A stretch of 5,150 bases of DNA, taken from Achromobacter sp. (GTDB taxonomy: Bacteria > Pseudomonadota > Gammaproteobacteria > Burkholderiales > Burkholderiaceae_B). This document shows positions 1 to 4,873 of the stretch, piece by piece. The notes under the pieces were generated by a model that ran no database searches, had not been told where the DNA came from, and saw only the letters and a list, made by a program, of their open reading frames with translations. The position numbers and the translations under genes were made by a program. Numbering within the stretch: position 1 is the stretch's first letter; each line of letters begins with the position of its first letter. The DNA lies in the NCBI GenBank assembly GCA_003454835.1, contig DMTA01000028.1:1-5150 (forward strand), in the 5' to 3' direction.

Positions 1-1
1 C

Positions 2-868
2 GCCAGCGCGCTGATCGACGGCATGGGCGGCCTGGGCTATCCGGTCGCCGCGCAGGCCATGAACCTGGCCGTGGACAAGGCGTTGGAACACGGCGTGGGC
101 GCCGTCTCGGTCTGCAACTCGCACCACTTCGGCGCTGCGGGTGTCTATGCCCGCATCGCGGTCGAGCGCGGCGTGGTGGGGCTGGTCACCAGTAGCGCCA
201 ACGGCGTCATCATGGTGCCCACGCGCGGCGCGATGCCGATGCTGGGCACCAATCCCATCGCGTTCGGCGCGCCCGCGGCGTACAACGAGCCCTTCCTGCT
301 CGACATGGCGACGACGACCGTCGCGGCCAACAAGGTCAAGGTGTACGACTTCCTGGGCAAGCCCTTGCCGCCGGGCTGGGCCGTGGACGGGCAGGGCGCG
401 CCGGTCACGGACGCCGATACGGCCATGCAGTACATCTTCAAGCGCCCCGATGGCGGCCTCACGCCGTTGGGCGGCACCACCGCCATGAGCAGCCACAAAG
501 GCTATGGCCTTGCGATGATGGCGCAGATCCTGGGCGGCACGCTCAGCGGCAGCGCGTTCGCCGCGCGGCGTGCTGCCACACGTCGTCCCGGCGAGCCCGA
601 CGACGTCGGACATTTCTTTCTGGCACTCAACCCCGACGCCTTCCGCGCGGCCGGGTCGTTCGAAACCGACATGGACGACATGATCGACGCGATGCACGAC
701 CCGCCGCCGCCCGACCCCGCCGAGCCCGTGCTGGTGGCGGGCGAGCCCGAGGCGGTCGAGCGCATGCGCCGGCTGCGCGAGGGCATCCCGATTCCTGCGG
801 CGCTGGCGGAACGCCTGCGCGGCATCTGCGAGCGCGCGGGCACGGCTTACCTGCTGGATCCGGCCTGA
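2..868 (+). CDS. Ldh_2-family (malate/L-lactate dehydrogenase-like) NAD(P)H oxidoreductase, 5'-truncated by the window
   Basis: The frame is open from the left edge to TGA at 866-868, giving 288 visible residues. Family members are usually about 330-350 residues, so roughly the first 50-60, including the usual N-terminal catalytic His, are outside the window; the ATG at 23 is internal. Family landmarks, numbered from the first visible codon: the DGMGGLG segment (6-12), NSHHFG (39-44), LGTNPIAFG (81-89), LDMATTTVA (from 100), and HKGYGLAMM (from 165). These match the fold shared by ureidoglycolate dehydrogenase, 2,3-diketogulonate reductase (YiaK), sulfolactate dehydrogenase and DpkA, which are soluble cytoplasmic dimers interconverting 2-hydroxy and 2-oxo acids (or cyclic imines) with NAD(P)H. 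The C-terminal tail holds a PDDVGHFFLALNP segment and a Pro/Asp-rich stretch. Substrate cannot be assigned. The following same-strand sugar-acid aldolase gene suggests a hydroxy/keto-acid substrate (inference). Family call is firm; specific function is unknown. Confidence 0.9.
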   Translation, partial: ASALIDGMGGLGYPVAAQAMNLAVDKALEHGVGAVSVCNSHHFGAAGVYARIAVERGVVGLVTSSANGVIMVPTRGAMPMLGTNPIAFGAPAAYNEPFLLDMATTTVAANKVKVYDFLGKPLPPGWAVDGQGAPVTDADTAMQYIFKRPDGGLTPLGGTTAMSSHKGYGLAMMAQILGGTLSGSAFAARRAATRRPGEPDDVGHFFLALNPDAFRAAGSFETDMDDMIDAMHDPPPPDPAEPVLVAGEPEAVERMRRLREGIPIPAALAERLRGICERAGTAYLLDPA

Positions 869-906
869 GCGACGGCTGAGGAGCGCGCCGCGCCCGCGGG
901 CCAACC

Positions 907-924
907 CGGGATCCATTTATCCCG
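907..924. promoter_or_regulatory. Inverted repeat CGGGAT-N6-ATCCCG in the 127-base gap before garL; possible operator
   Basis: Two perfect 6-base arms (907-912 and 919-924) are separated by CCATTT. No T-run follows, so it does not look like an intrinsic terminator for the dehydrogenase gene. Its position 72 bases before the garL start would suit an operator for a regulator of the sugar-acid genes, or a weak mRNA hairpin. The rest of the gap (869-995) holds no convincing -35/-10 pair. Confidence 0.35.
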
Positions 925-985
925 CAGGTCCGGAGCGTTATGCATTCCCGTGGCCATCGGATTTCAAGTTTTCTCTTCAAGACAT

Positions 986-989
986 GAGG
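986..989 (+). promoter_or_regulatory. Ribosome binding site (GAGG) deciding the garL start
   Basis: GAGG sits 6 bases before ATG 996 and overlaps an alternative in-frame ATG at 984. The 984 ATG has no purine-rich site upstream, so 996 is the better start. Starting there also makes the N-terminus (MNSPLPNRF) line up with the remembered start of E. coli GarL. Confidence 0.6.
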
Positions 990-995
990 TCAGCA

Positions 996-1763
996 ATGAA
1001 TTCACCTCTTCCCAATCGCTTCCGGCAACGCATCCTGGCCCGCGAGCGGCTCATCGGATTCTGGATGTGCATGTCCAGCCACATCACCGCCGAGCTCGTC
1101 GGCTTGGCGGATTTCGATTGGCTGCTTCTGGACGGCGAGCATTCGCCGAATGAGGTGCCGATGTTCCTGCAGCAGCTTCAGGCTCTGCAGGGCAGCGCAA
1201 GCGCGGCCGTGGGTCGTCCGTCCTGGAATGATCCGGTCGAGATCAAGCGGCTGCTGGATATCGGCTTCTACAACCTGTTGATTCCGTTCATCGAATCCGA
1301 AGAGGACGCCCGCCGCGCGGTGGCCGCCACGCGCTACCCGCCACAAGGCATCCGGGGCGTAGCGGGTGCGATGCGCAGCAACCGCTACGGCACGGTGCCG
1401 GACTATCTGCACACCATCAATGACAACATCTGCGTGCTGCTGCAGATCGAAAGCCGGCCCGGCATCGAGGCGGTGGATGATATCGCCGCTGTCGAAGGCG
1501 TGGATGGCGTGTTCATTGGCCCGTCGGACCTGGCTGCGGCATTGGGGCATGTTGGCAACCCCGGCCATCCCGAGGTGCAGGAAGCGATCCGCCACCTCCA
1601 TCAGCGCGTGACCGCGCAAGGCAAGGCCGTGGGCATTCTGGCGCCCGTGCATGCCGACGCGCGCCATTACCTGGACATGGGCATGCACTTCGTGGCCGTG
1701 GGGACCGACCTGGGCGTGTTCAAGCAGGCGACCTTCGCATTGCGCGAGGCGTTTCCGACCTGA
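996..1763 (+). CDS. garL: 2-dehydro-3-deoxyglucarate aldolase-like HpcH/HpaI-family class II aldolase
   Basis: This 255-residue protein is almost exactly the length of E. coli GarL (256). GarL cleaves 2-dehydro-3-deoxyglucarate (or 5-dehydro-4-deoxyglucarate) to pyruvate and tartronate semialdehyde in the cytoplasm, using a divalent metal. Visible landmarks from the 996 start: FDWLLLDGEH (40-49) with the catalytic-type His49, Arg74 in GRPSW, Glu152 in QIES and Asp178 in GPSD. These match the His45/Arg70/Glu149/Asp175 set of HpaI, with Glu and Asp as metal ligands. Several stretches recall GarL more than HpaI: QGSASA, RLLDIGFYN, SDLAAALGH, GILAPVHADAR and VAVGTDLGVF. HpaI (4-hydroxy-2-oxoheptanedioate aldolase) remains the main alternative, since the family is promiscuous and closely related. 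The gene lies 127 bases after the dehydrogenase gene on the same strand and ends at a strong terminator, so it is probably the last gene of its unit. Family is near certain; substrate moderately so. Confidence 0.88.
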   Translation: MNSPLPNRFRQRILARERLIGFWMCMSSHITAELVGLADFDWLLLDGEHSPNEVPMFLQQLQALQGSASAAVGRPSWNDPVEIKRLLDIGFYNLLIPFIESEEDARRAVAATRYPPQGIRGVAGAMRSNRYGTVPDYLHTINDNICVLLQIESRPGIEAVDDIAAVEGVDGVFIGPSDLAAALGHVGNPGHPEVQEAIRHLHQRVTAQGKAVGILAPVHADARHYLDMGMHFVAVGTDLGVFKQATFALREAFPT

Positions 1764-1822
1764 TGCCTTGATGTGCCAGTCGCCGGGCACGGCGCTGGCC
1801 GTTGCTAGCGAAACTGCTACTC

Positions 1823-1862
1823 CGGCGCCGGACAGGCACACTGTCCGGCGCCGTTTGTTTTT
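1823..1862 (+). terminator. Strong intrinsic terminator after garL
   Basis: A perfect 13-base stem (1823-1835 with 1841-1853), loop GCACA, is followed by TTTGTTTTT at 1854-1862. It starts 60 bases after the garL stop. The T-run lies on the + strand side only. For the convergent lysA, whose stop is at 1872, the same DNA gives a hairpin without a U-tract, so it would end lysA transcripts less efficiently. Confidence 0.92.
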
Positions 1863-1871
1863 GCAGGCGGC

Positions 1872-3104
1872 TTATTCTTCCAGCGCGAGCAGTTCGGCAA
1901 CCGTCTGGCGGCGCCGGATCAGACGCGCCTCGCCCTGGTCCAGCAGGACTTCCGGCGCGAGCGGACGGCTGTTGTAGTTCGAGGACATCGACGAACCATA
2001 GGCGCCCGCATTGTGAAAGACCATGAAATCGCCGATGCGCGGACGCGGCAGCAACTGGTCGGACATGACGCCGCCTTCGTTCTGCGTGAACACGTCGCCC
2101 GATTCGCACAGCGGGCCGGCCACTGCGATGCGCGTCTGCGGCGCGTCCTGCGGGTCGCTGCCGTCCGGCGCGTGCACCGAGATGCGGTGATAGCTGCCGT
2201 ACATGGCCGGGCGCATCAGGTCGTTGAAGCCCGCGTCGACCAGCGCGAAGTCTCGCTCCGGACGCCGGTTGATCGAATGCACCTCGGCGACCAGCACGCC
2301 GGACTCGGCGATCAGGAAGCGGCCGGGTTCGATCTCTAGACGGACCTCATGACCCAGGTACTGGGCGATGCGCTGGCGCGCCGCATCCCATTGTTCGAAA
2401 TAGTGATCGCAGTCGATGCGCGGCTCGCCGTCGCGGTAGGGGATAGACAGCCCGCCGCCCGCCGAGATGGCTTCGATGTCGTGATCCAGCGACTTCACCA
2501 CGTCCACCATGGCGTCGCACACGCTGGACAGATGACCGTAGTCCACACCGGATCCGATGTGCATGTGCACGCCCACCAGCTTCAGGCCATGGCGGCGGAC
2601 AATGGCGACGGCTTTGGCCACGTCGCCGATCCAGATGCCGTGCTTGCTTTGCGGACCGCCGGTATTGGTCTTGTTGCTGTGGCCGTGGCCAAAGCCCGGA
2701 TTGATGCGCAGCCAGACGCGATGGCCCGGCGACGCCTCACCCACGCGCGACAGCATGTCCAGCGAGCCGGCGTTGACCGTGATGCCGTGCTTGAGCGCGG
2801 TGGCCAGCGTGGCGTGGTCGATCAGGTCCGCCGTGAAGACGATGCCTTCCGGTTCGCTGCGCGGGTCGAAACCGGCAGCCAGGCTGCGCTCGATTTCGCC
2901 CAGGGATACCGCATCCACCACCACGCCTTGCGCGCGCATCAGGCGCAGGATGTGAAGATTCGAGCACGCCTTCTGGGCGTAGCGGATCGTATCGAAGCGG
3001 CGCAGTTGGGCGATGCGTTCGCGGATGACGGCGGCGTCGTACACCCAGAGCGGCGTGCCATGTTCGGCGGCAAGTTGAGTGAGCTGGCGCGAATCGAAGG
3101 TCAT
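1872..3104 (-). CDS. lysA: Diaminopimelate decarboxylase, Escherichia-type
   Basis: This 410-residue cytoplasmic PLP enzyme converts meso-2,6-diaminopimelate to L-lysine and CO2, the last step of the DAP route to lysine. Along the protein: the PLP-lysine region RYAQKACSN with Lys45; SLGEIE (67-72); the VNAGSLDML strand; HMHIGSG (180-186); the phosphate-binding glycine loop SAGGGLS (214-220); EIEPGR (257-262); VDAGFNDLMRPAMYG (from 289); CESGD (333-337), whose Cys works across the dimer; and YNSRP (377-381). The sequence follows E. coli LysA (420 residues) closely to the RRRQT-ELLALE end, and the start fits that alignment. The adjacent divergent LysR-like regulator gene mirrors the E. coli lysA-lysR arrangement, so lysine repression and DAP-dependent activation by LysR are likely. 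No Shine-Dalgarno purine run is visible: the bases before the ATG are pyrimidine-rich. No alternative upstream start is seen. Confidence 0.97.
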   Translation of the reverse strand: MTFDSRQLTQLAAEHGTPLWVYDAAVIRERIAQLRRFDTIRYAQKACSNLHILRLMRAQGVVVDAVSLGEIERSLAAGFDPRSEPEGIVFTADLIDHATLATALKHGITVNAGSLDMLSRVGEASPGHRVWLRINPGFGHGHSNKTNTGGPQSKHGIWIGDVAKAVAIVRRHGLKLVGVHMHIGSGVDYGHLSSVCDAMVDVVKSLDHDIEAISAGGGLSIPYRDGEPRIDCDHYFEQWDAARQRIAQYLGHEVRLEIEPGRFLIAESGVLVAEVHSINRRPERDFALVDAGFNDLMRPAMYGSYHRISVHAPDGSDPQDAPQTRIAVAGPLCESGDVFTQNEGGVMSDQLLPRPRIGDFMVFHNAGAYGSSMSSNYNSRPLAPEVLLDQGEARLIRRRQTVAELLALEE

Positions 3105-3140
3105 GATGGAAGGGAGTCGTGTGGAAAGTGAAGCGAAGGC

Positions 3141-3151
3141 GGCATGATGCC
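3141..3151. repeat. Inverted repeat GGCAT-G-ATGCC in the lysA-lysR gap
   Basis: Two perfect 5-base arms surround one central base. It lies in the lysA leader and also where a lysR -35 would fall if the TAAAAT at 3169-3174 is its -10 element (spacing 17). That position would suit autorepression of lysR, but it has no T-N11-A spacing and may be chance. Confidence 0.3.
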
Positions 3152-3168
3152 TGCGTCAGTCCATCCAG

Positions 3169-3174
3169 TAAAAT
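3169..3174 (+). promoter_or_regulatory. Candidate lysR -10 element (TAAAAT)
   Basis: TAAAAT matches 5 of 6 bases of the sigma-70 -10 consensus and lies 43 bases before the lysR start. No good -35 is present at 16-18 bases upstream. It overlaps the proposed lysA -10 on the opposite strand, so the two promoters would compete for polymerase. Confidence 0.35.
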
Positions 3175-3177
3175 GCT

Positions 3178-3194
3178 TTGATTTCGTGGATCAA
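3178..3194. promoter_or_regulatory. Inverted repeat TTGAT-N7-ATCAA, possible LysR binding site
   Basis: Perfect 5-base arms at 3178-3182 and 3190-3194 form an interrupted palindrome of the general kind bound by LysR-type regulators, but the spacing differs from the standard T-N11-A box. It covers the proposed lysA -35 hexamer and lies between the divergent genes, which is where the LysR operator is expected. Confidence 0.4.
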
Positions 3195-3217
3195 TTCATT
3201 CCTGATATGGGGGCGCG

Positions 3218-4141
3218 ATGCTGACGCATCGTCATATTGAAGTCTTTCGCGCGGTGATGATCGCGGGCAGCGTCACCAAGGCAGCCGAACTGCTCAACAC
3301 ATCGCAGCCTACCGTCAGCCGCGAGCTGGCGCGCATGGAGCAGACGATCGGTTTCGCGCTCTTCGAGCGTATTGCGGGGCGCCTTCGGCCCACCATGCCC
3401 GCGCTGGCGCTCTTCGAAGAGGTGCGGCAGTCCTACGCCGGCCTTGAGCGCGTGGCGTCCGCAGCGGCCCGTTTGCGGGCGTTCCGCGAAGGGCAGCTCT
3501 CGGTGATTGCTTTGCCGGCTTTTTCGCATTCGATCCTGCCCGACGCGTTCCTGCGCTTTCATGGTCGCCACCCCGGCGTGAGCCTGTCGGTCGAAACCCA
3601 GGAATCACCGTTGCTGGAAGAGTGGCTGACGGCGCAGCGCTACGACCTGGGTCTGACCGAACACGATGCCCCGCCCGCCGGCACCCGGCTGGAATTGCTG
3701 GTGCAGGTCGACGAGGTCTGCGTGCTGCCTGACGGCCATCCGCTGCTGGCGCGCGCGGCAGTCGAACTGGCGGATTTCGAGGGACAGGCCTTCGTCAGCC
3801 TGTCTGCCAGCGATCCCTACCGCGTGCAGATCGACGAAGCGTTCGCTCAGGCGGGCGTGTTGCCCCGGTCCATCGTGGAGACGCCCACGGCGGTGTCGGT
3901 CTGCACGTTCGTGCGGCAAGGGCTGGGGCTGGCGATCATCAATCCGTTGACGGCGCTGGACTTCGTGGGCCGTGGGCTGCACATCCGGCCGCTGATGCGG
4001 TCGTTTCCATTTCGCGTCAATGTGGTGCTTCCGGAACACCGTCCCGGCAATCCGCTGGTCGGCGCGTTCATGGAATCGCTGCGTGATGCGGCGGCAGCCA
4101 TCAAGGGCAGGCTGGCGGCCGCAGAATCCGCAGGAATATGA
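3218..4141 (+). CDS. lysR: LysR, transcriptional activator of lysA
   Basis: This 307-residue LysR-type regulator (E. coli LysR is 311) has an N-terminal winged helix-turn-helix at about residues 2-60: HIEVFRAVMIAGSVTKAAELL, then the recognition segment TSQPTVSRELARME (28-41), then LFER. The effector-binding domain starts near residue 90 (QLSVIALPAF from 93) and includes ETQESPLLEEWL (from 126), DEVCVLP and INPLTALD. These stretches recall E. coli LysR itself rather than a generic family member. LysR activates the divergent lysA when DAP is available, is antagonised by lysine, and typically represses its own gene. The start at 3218 has GGGGG (3209-3213) four bases upstream, and the next residues MLTHRHIEVF fit the E. 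coli N-terminus. The gene converges on rpsT and probably shares its terminator hairpin. Confidence 0.95.
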   Translation: MLTHRHIEVFRAVMIAGSVTKAAELLNTSQPTVSRELARMEQTIGFALFERIAGRLRPTMPALALFEEVRQSYAGLERVASAAARLRAFREGQLSVIALPAFSHSILPDAFLRFHGRHPGVSLSVETQESPLLEEWLTAQRYDLGLTEHDAPPAGTRLELLVQVDEVCVLPDGHPLLARAAVELADFEGQAFVSLSASDPYRVQIDEAFAQAGVLPRSIVETPTAVSVCTFVRQGLGLAIINPLTALDFVGRGLHIRPLMRSFPFRVNVVLPEHRPGNPLVGAFMESLRDAAAAIKGRLAAAESAGI

Positions 4142-4160
4142 CGGCAGGCGCGGCCGGGAT

Positions 4161-4167
4161 GGGGGGG
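4161..4167 (+). repeat. Seven-G homopolymer run after lysR
   Basis: A run of seven G sits 20 bases past the lysR stop, in non-coding DNA between lysR and the rpsT terminator. Since it follows the stop codon it cannot shift the lysR frame. No clear function is visible. Confidence 0.6.
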
Positions 4168-4244
4168 TGTGAGCAGGCTGAGGCGCCGCGGGTGCTGGGG
4201 CTAGGCGCGCGCAGCAAGCCGCCCAGGCAAACGGCGCAGACAAC

Positions 4245-4270
4245 AAAAAAGGATGCCCGTGGGCATCCTT
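4245..4270 (-). terminator. Intrinsic terminator of rpsT, partly bidirectional
   Basis: The stem AAGGATGCC (4249-4257)/GGCATCCTT (4262-4270) has loop CGTG. On the - strand it runs into six T (4250-4245), about 50 bases past the rpsT stop. On the + strand, for lysR, only TTCTTCATTT follows, so termination in that direction should be weaker but plausible. Confidence 0.92.
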
Positions 4271-4321
4271 CTTCATTTGCCGTATTCGTGTCGCCCCGTA
4301 AGACCAGGGCGGCAGAATGGC

Positions 4322-4585
4322 TTAGGCCAGCGCCTTGATGGCGGCAGCCAGGCGGCTCTTGTGGCGAGCGGCCTTGTTCTTGTGGATGATGTTCTTGTCA
4401 GCCACGCGATCGATCACGCTGGTGGCCTTCTGGAACACTTCGCCAGCCGCAGCCTTGTCGCCAGCGGCGATGGATTGGCGAACGCGCTTGATGGCGGTGC
4501 GCAGCATCGAGCGCAGGCTGGAATTATGCTTGTTGCGCTCAACGGATTGGCGAGCGCGCTTGCGGGCTTGGGCGGTATTGGCCAT
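4322..4585 (-). CDS. rpsT: 30S ribosomal protein S20
   Basis: This 87-residue, strongly basic protein has the S20 signature: [18 protein letters not shown] at the start, a central helix with [12 protein letters not shown], and a C-terminal [16 protein letters not shown] segment ending in AAAIKALA. S20 binds 16S rRNA in the body of the small subunit and is needed for assembly and initiation. The length is normal. The start at 4585 is chosen because S20 proteins begin MAN(I/T). An upstream in-frame ATG at 4621 lies on the -10 element of the promoter, so it cannot be the start. No clear Shine-Dalgarno precedes 4585; only AAAG is near. E. coli rpsT is also poorly initiated and autoregulated by S20, so a weak site is not surprising. 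The gene appears to be transcribed alone, from the promoter at 4620-4647 to the terminator at 4245-4270. Confidence 0.98.
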   Translation of the reverse strand: MANTAQARKRARQSVERNKHNSSLRSMLRTAIKRVRQSIAAGDKAAAGEVFQKATSVIDRVADKNIIHKNKAARHKSRLAAAIKALA

Positions 4586-4589
4586 GTTG

Positions 4590-4613
4590 CTTTGTAAGTT
4601 GAATTCGGCAAAG
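4590..4613 (-). promoter_or_regulatory. Small inverted repeat CTTTG-N14-CAAAG in the rpsT leader
   Basis: Perfect 5-base arms (4590-4594 and 4609-4613) bracket most of the predicted leader of about 27 bases. The arm nearest the start contains the only Shine-Dalgarno-like bases (AAAG). Pairing would hide them. This is a weak stem and may be chance, but it fits the known translational autocontrol of rpsT. Confidence 0.3.
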
Positions 4614-4619
4614 TCGAAC

Positions 4620-4647
4620 ATTGTAGCAAGCCCTGTGGGGAATGCAA
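4620..4647 (-). promoter_or_regulatory. rpsT promoter (sigma-70 type, extended -10)
   Basis: On the - strand, TTGCAT (4647-4642) and TACAAT (4625-4620; 5/6 of consensus) are 16 bases apart. The bases TGC directly before TACAAT form an extended -10 (TGn), which compensates for the imperfect -35. Transcription should start near 4613, leaving a leader of about 27 bases before the rpsT ATG. Confidence 0.75.
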
Positions 4648-4675
4648 GCTTTTAATGTCGCTTTAACCGATGGAG

Positions 4676-4732
4676 CGCCCGTCAACCGGGCGGGAGGGCG
4701 CTGCTGGGAAGAATTCCCGGGTTGGAGAACCC
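4676..4732. repeat. Three successive short hairpins
   Basis: CGCCCG-TCAAC-CGGGCG (4676-4692), GGGAA-GAA-TTCCC (4706-4718) and GGGTT-GGAG-AACCC (4719-4732) are all perfect. The first can alternatively pair as GCGCCC (4675-4680) with GGGCGC (4696-4701). None is followed by a T-run on either strand, so they are not ordinary intrinsic terminators, though they could help end fecR transcripts or structure an RNA. Confidence 0.6.
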
Positions 4733-4749
4733 TTGCGTCTGATCCTCTT

Positions 4750-4825
4750 GAAAATTCGAGGAAAATTCGCGGCGCCTATCGATAAAACCAATGGTCAAAC
4801 CACTGGATAAAAACTAGGTATCGAT
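4750..4825. repeat. Cluster of short direct repeats in an AT-richer patch
   Basis: GAAAATTCG occurs at 4750-4758 and 4761-4769 (period 11). AAACCAATGG at 4785-4794 is repeated as AAACCACTGG at 4797-4806 (period 12, one mismatch). TATCGAT occurs at 4777-4783 and 4819-4825 (period 42). ACCA-A-TGGT (4787-4795) is a small palindrome. The periods near 11, 12 and 42 bases are close to whole helical turns, as in protein-binding site arrays, but the function is unknown. Confidence 0.55.
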
Positions 4826-4829
4826 TATA
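4824..4829 (-). promoter_or_regulatory. Isolated consensus -10 hexamer (TATAAT)
   Basis: A perfect TATAAT lies on the - strand, 45 bases past the fecR stop and reading towards rpsT. No recognisable -35 lies 16-18 bases upstream and the TGn extension is absent. It could be a second, distal rpsT promoter (E. coli rpsT has two) or start a small RNA through the three-hairpin block, or be chance in an AT-richer patch. Confidence 0.25.
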
Positions 4830-4843
4830 CAACGGAAACCGCG

Positions 4844-4867
4844 CTGCCCGGCACCCCTTCGGGGCAG
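4844..4867 (-). terminator. Possible weak hairpin terminator after fecR
   Basis: CTGCCC (4844-4849) pairs with GGGCAG (4862-4867); an alternative is CCCC-TTC-GGGG at 4854-4864. It begins 6 bases after the fecR stop. Only GGTTTCC follows on the - strand, so the U-tract is poor and termination may be leaky or Rho-dependent. Confidence 0.3.
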
Positions 4868-4873
4868 TCGTTG

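Larger units (their letters stand above)
3167..3194 (-). promoter_or_regulatory. Candidate lysA promoter
   Basis: Reading the - strand, TTGATC (3194-3189; 4/6 of the -35 consensus) and TTTACT (3172-3167; 4/6 of the -10 consensus) are 16 bases apart. Transcription would start near 3160, giving a leader of about 55 bases. The match is moderate, as expected for an activator-dependent promoter. Confidence 0.4.
4648..4873. other. Non-coding gap between fecR and the rpsT promoter
   Basis: No believable gene is visible on either strand. The part next to rpsT is GC-rich and made of successive inverted repeats (4676-4732). The part next to fecR (about 4741-4830) is clearly AT-richer than the rest of the window and carries paired short direct repeats and an isolated TATAAT on the - strand. 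A weak hairpin lies just after the fecR stop. It may hold a second rpsT promoter, a regulator site or a small RNA; none can be proved by eye. Confidence 0.6.

Noticed and set aside
984..995. Alternative garL start at ATG 984, four codons earlier
   Set aside because: It has no ribosome site and would overlap the GAGG that serves ATG 996; the later start fits GarL length and N-terminus.
1002..1841. 279-codon open frame on the - strand opposite garL
   Set aside because: It lies entirely over a well-recognised aldolase gene and its terminator; composition is the His/Arg/Ala-rich type expected from an antisense frame in GC-rich DNA.
2349..3131. 260-codon open frame on the + strand opposite lysA
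   Set aside because: It is antisense to a strongly conserved enzyme, shows no family motif, and is typical of GC-rich antisense frames.
4155..4200. G-quadruplex candidate around the G7 run
   Set aside because: G-runs of three or more are present but the third loop is over 20 bases, so the usual four-tract pattern is not met.
3605..4276. 223-codon open frame on the - strand opposite lysR
   Set aside because: It overlaps lysR and begins inside the rpsT terminator; no recognisable motif.
4138..4338. 66-codon frame whose ATG overlaps the lysR stop (ATGA)
   Set aside because: The overlap looks like translational coupling, but the frame runs through the G7 tract, the terminator hairpin and the end of rpsT, and resembles no protein.
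4586..4621. Extended rpsT start at 4621 (99 residues)
   Set aside because: This ATG overlaps the -10 hexamer TACAAT and adds 12 residues not found in S20 proteins.
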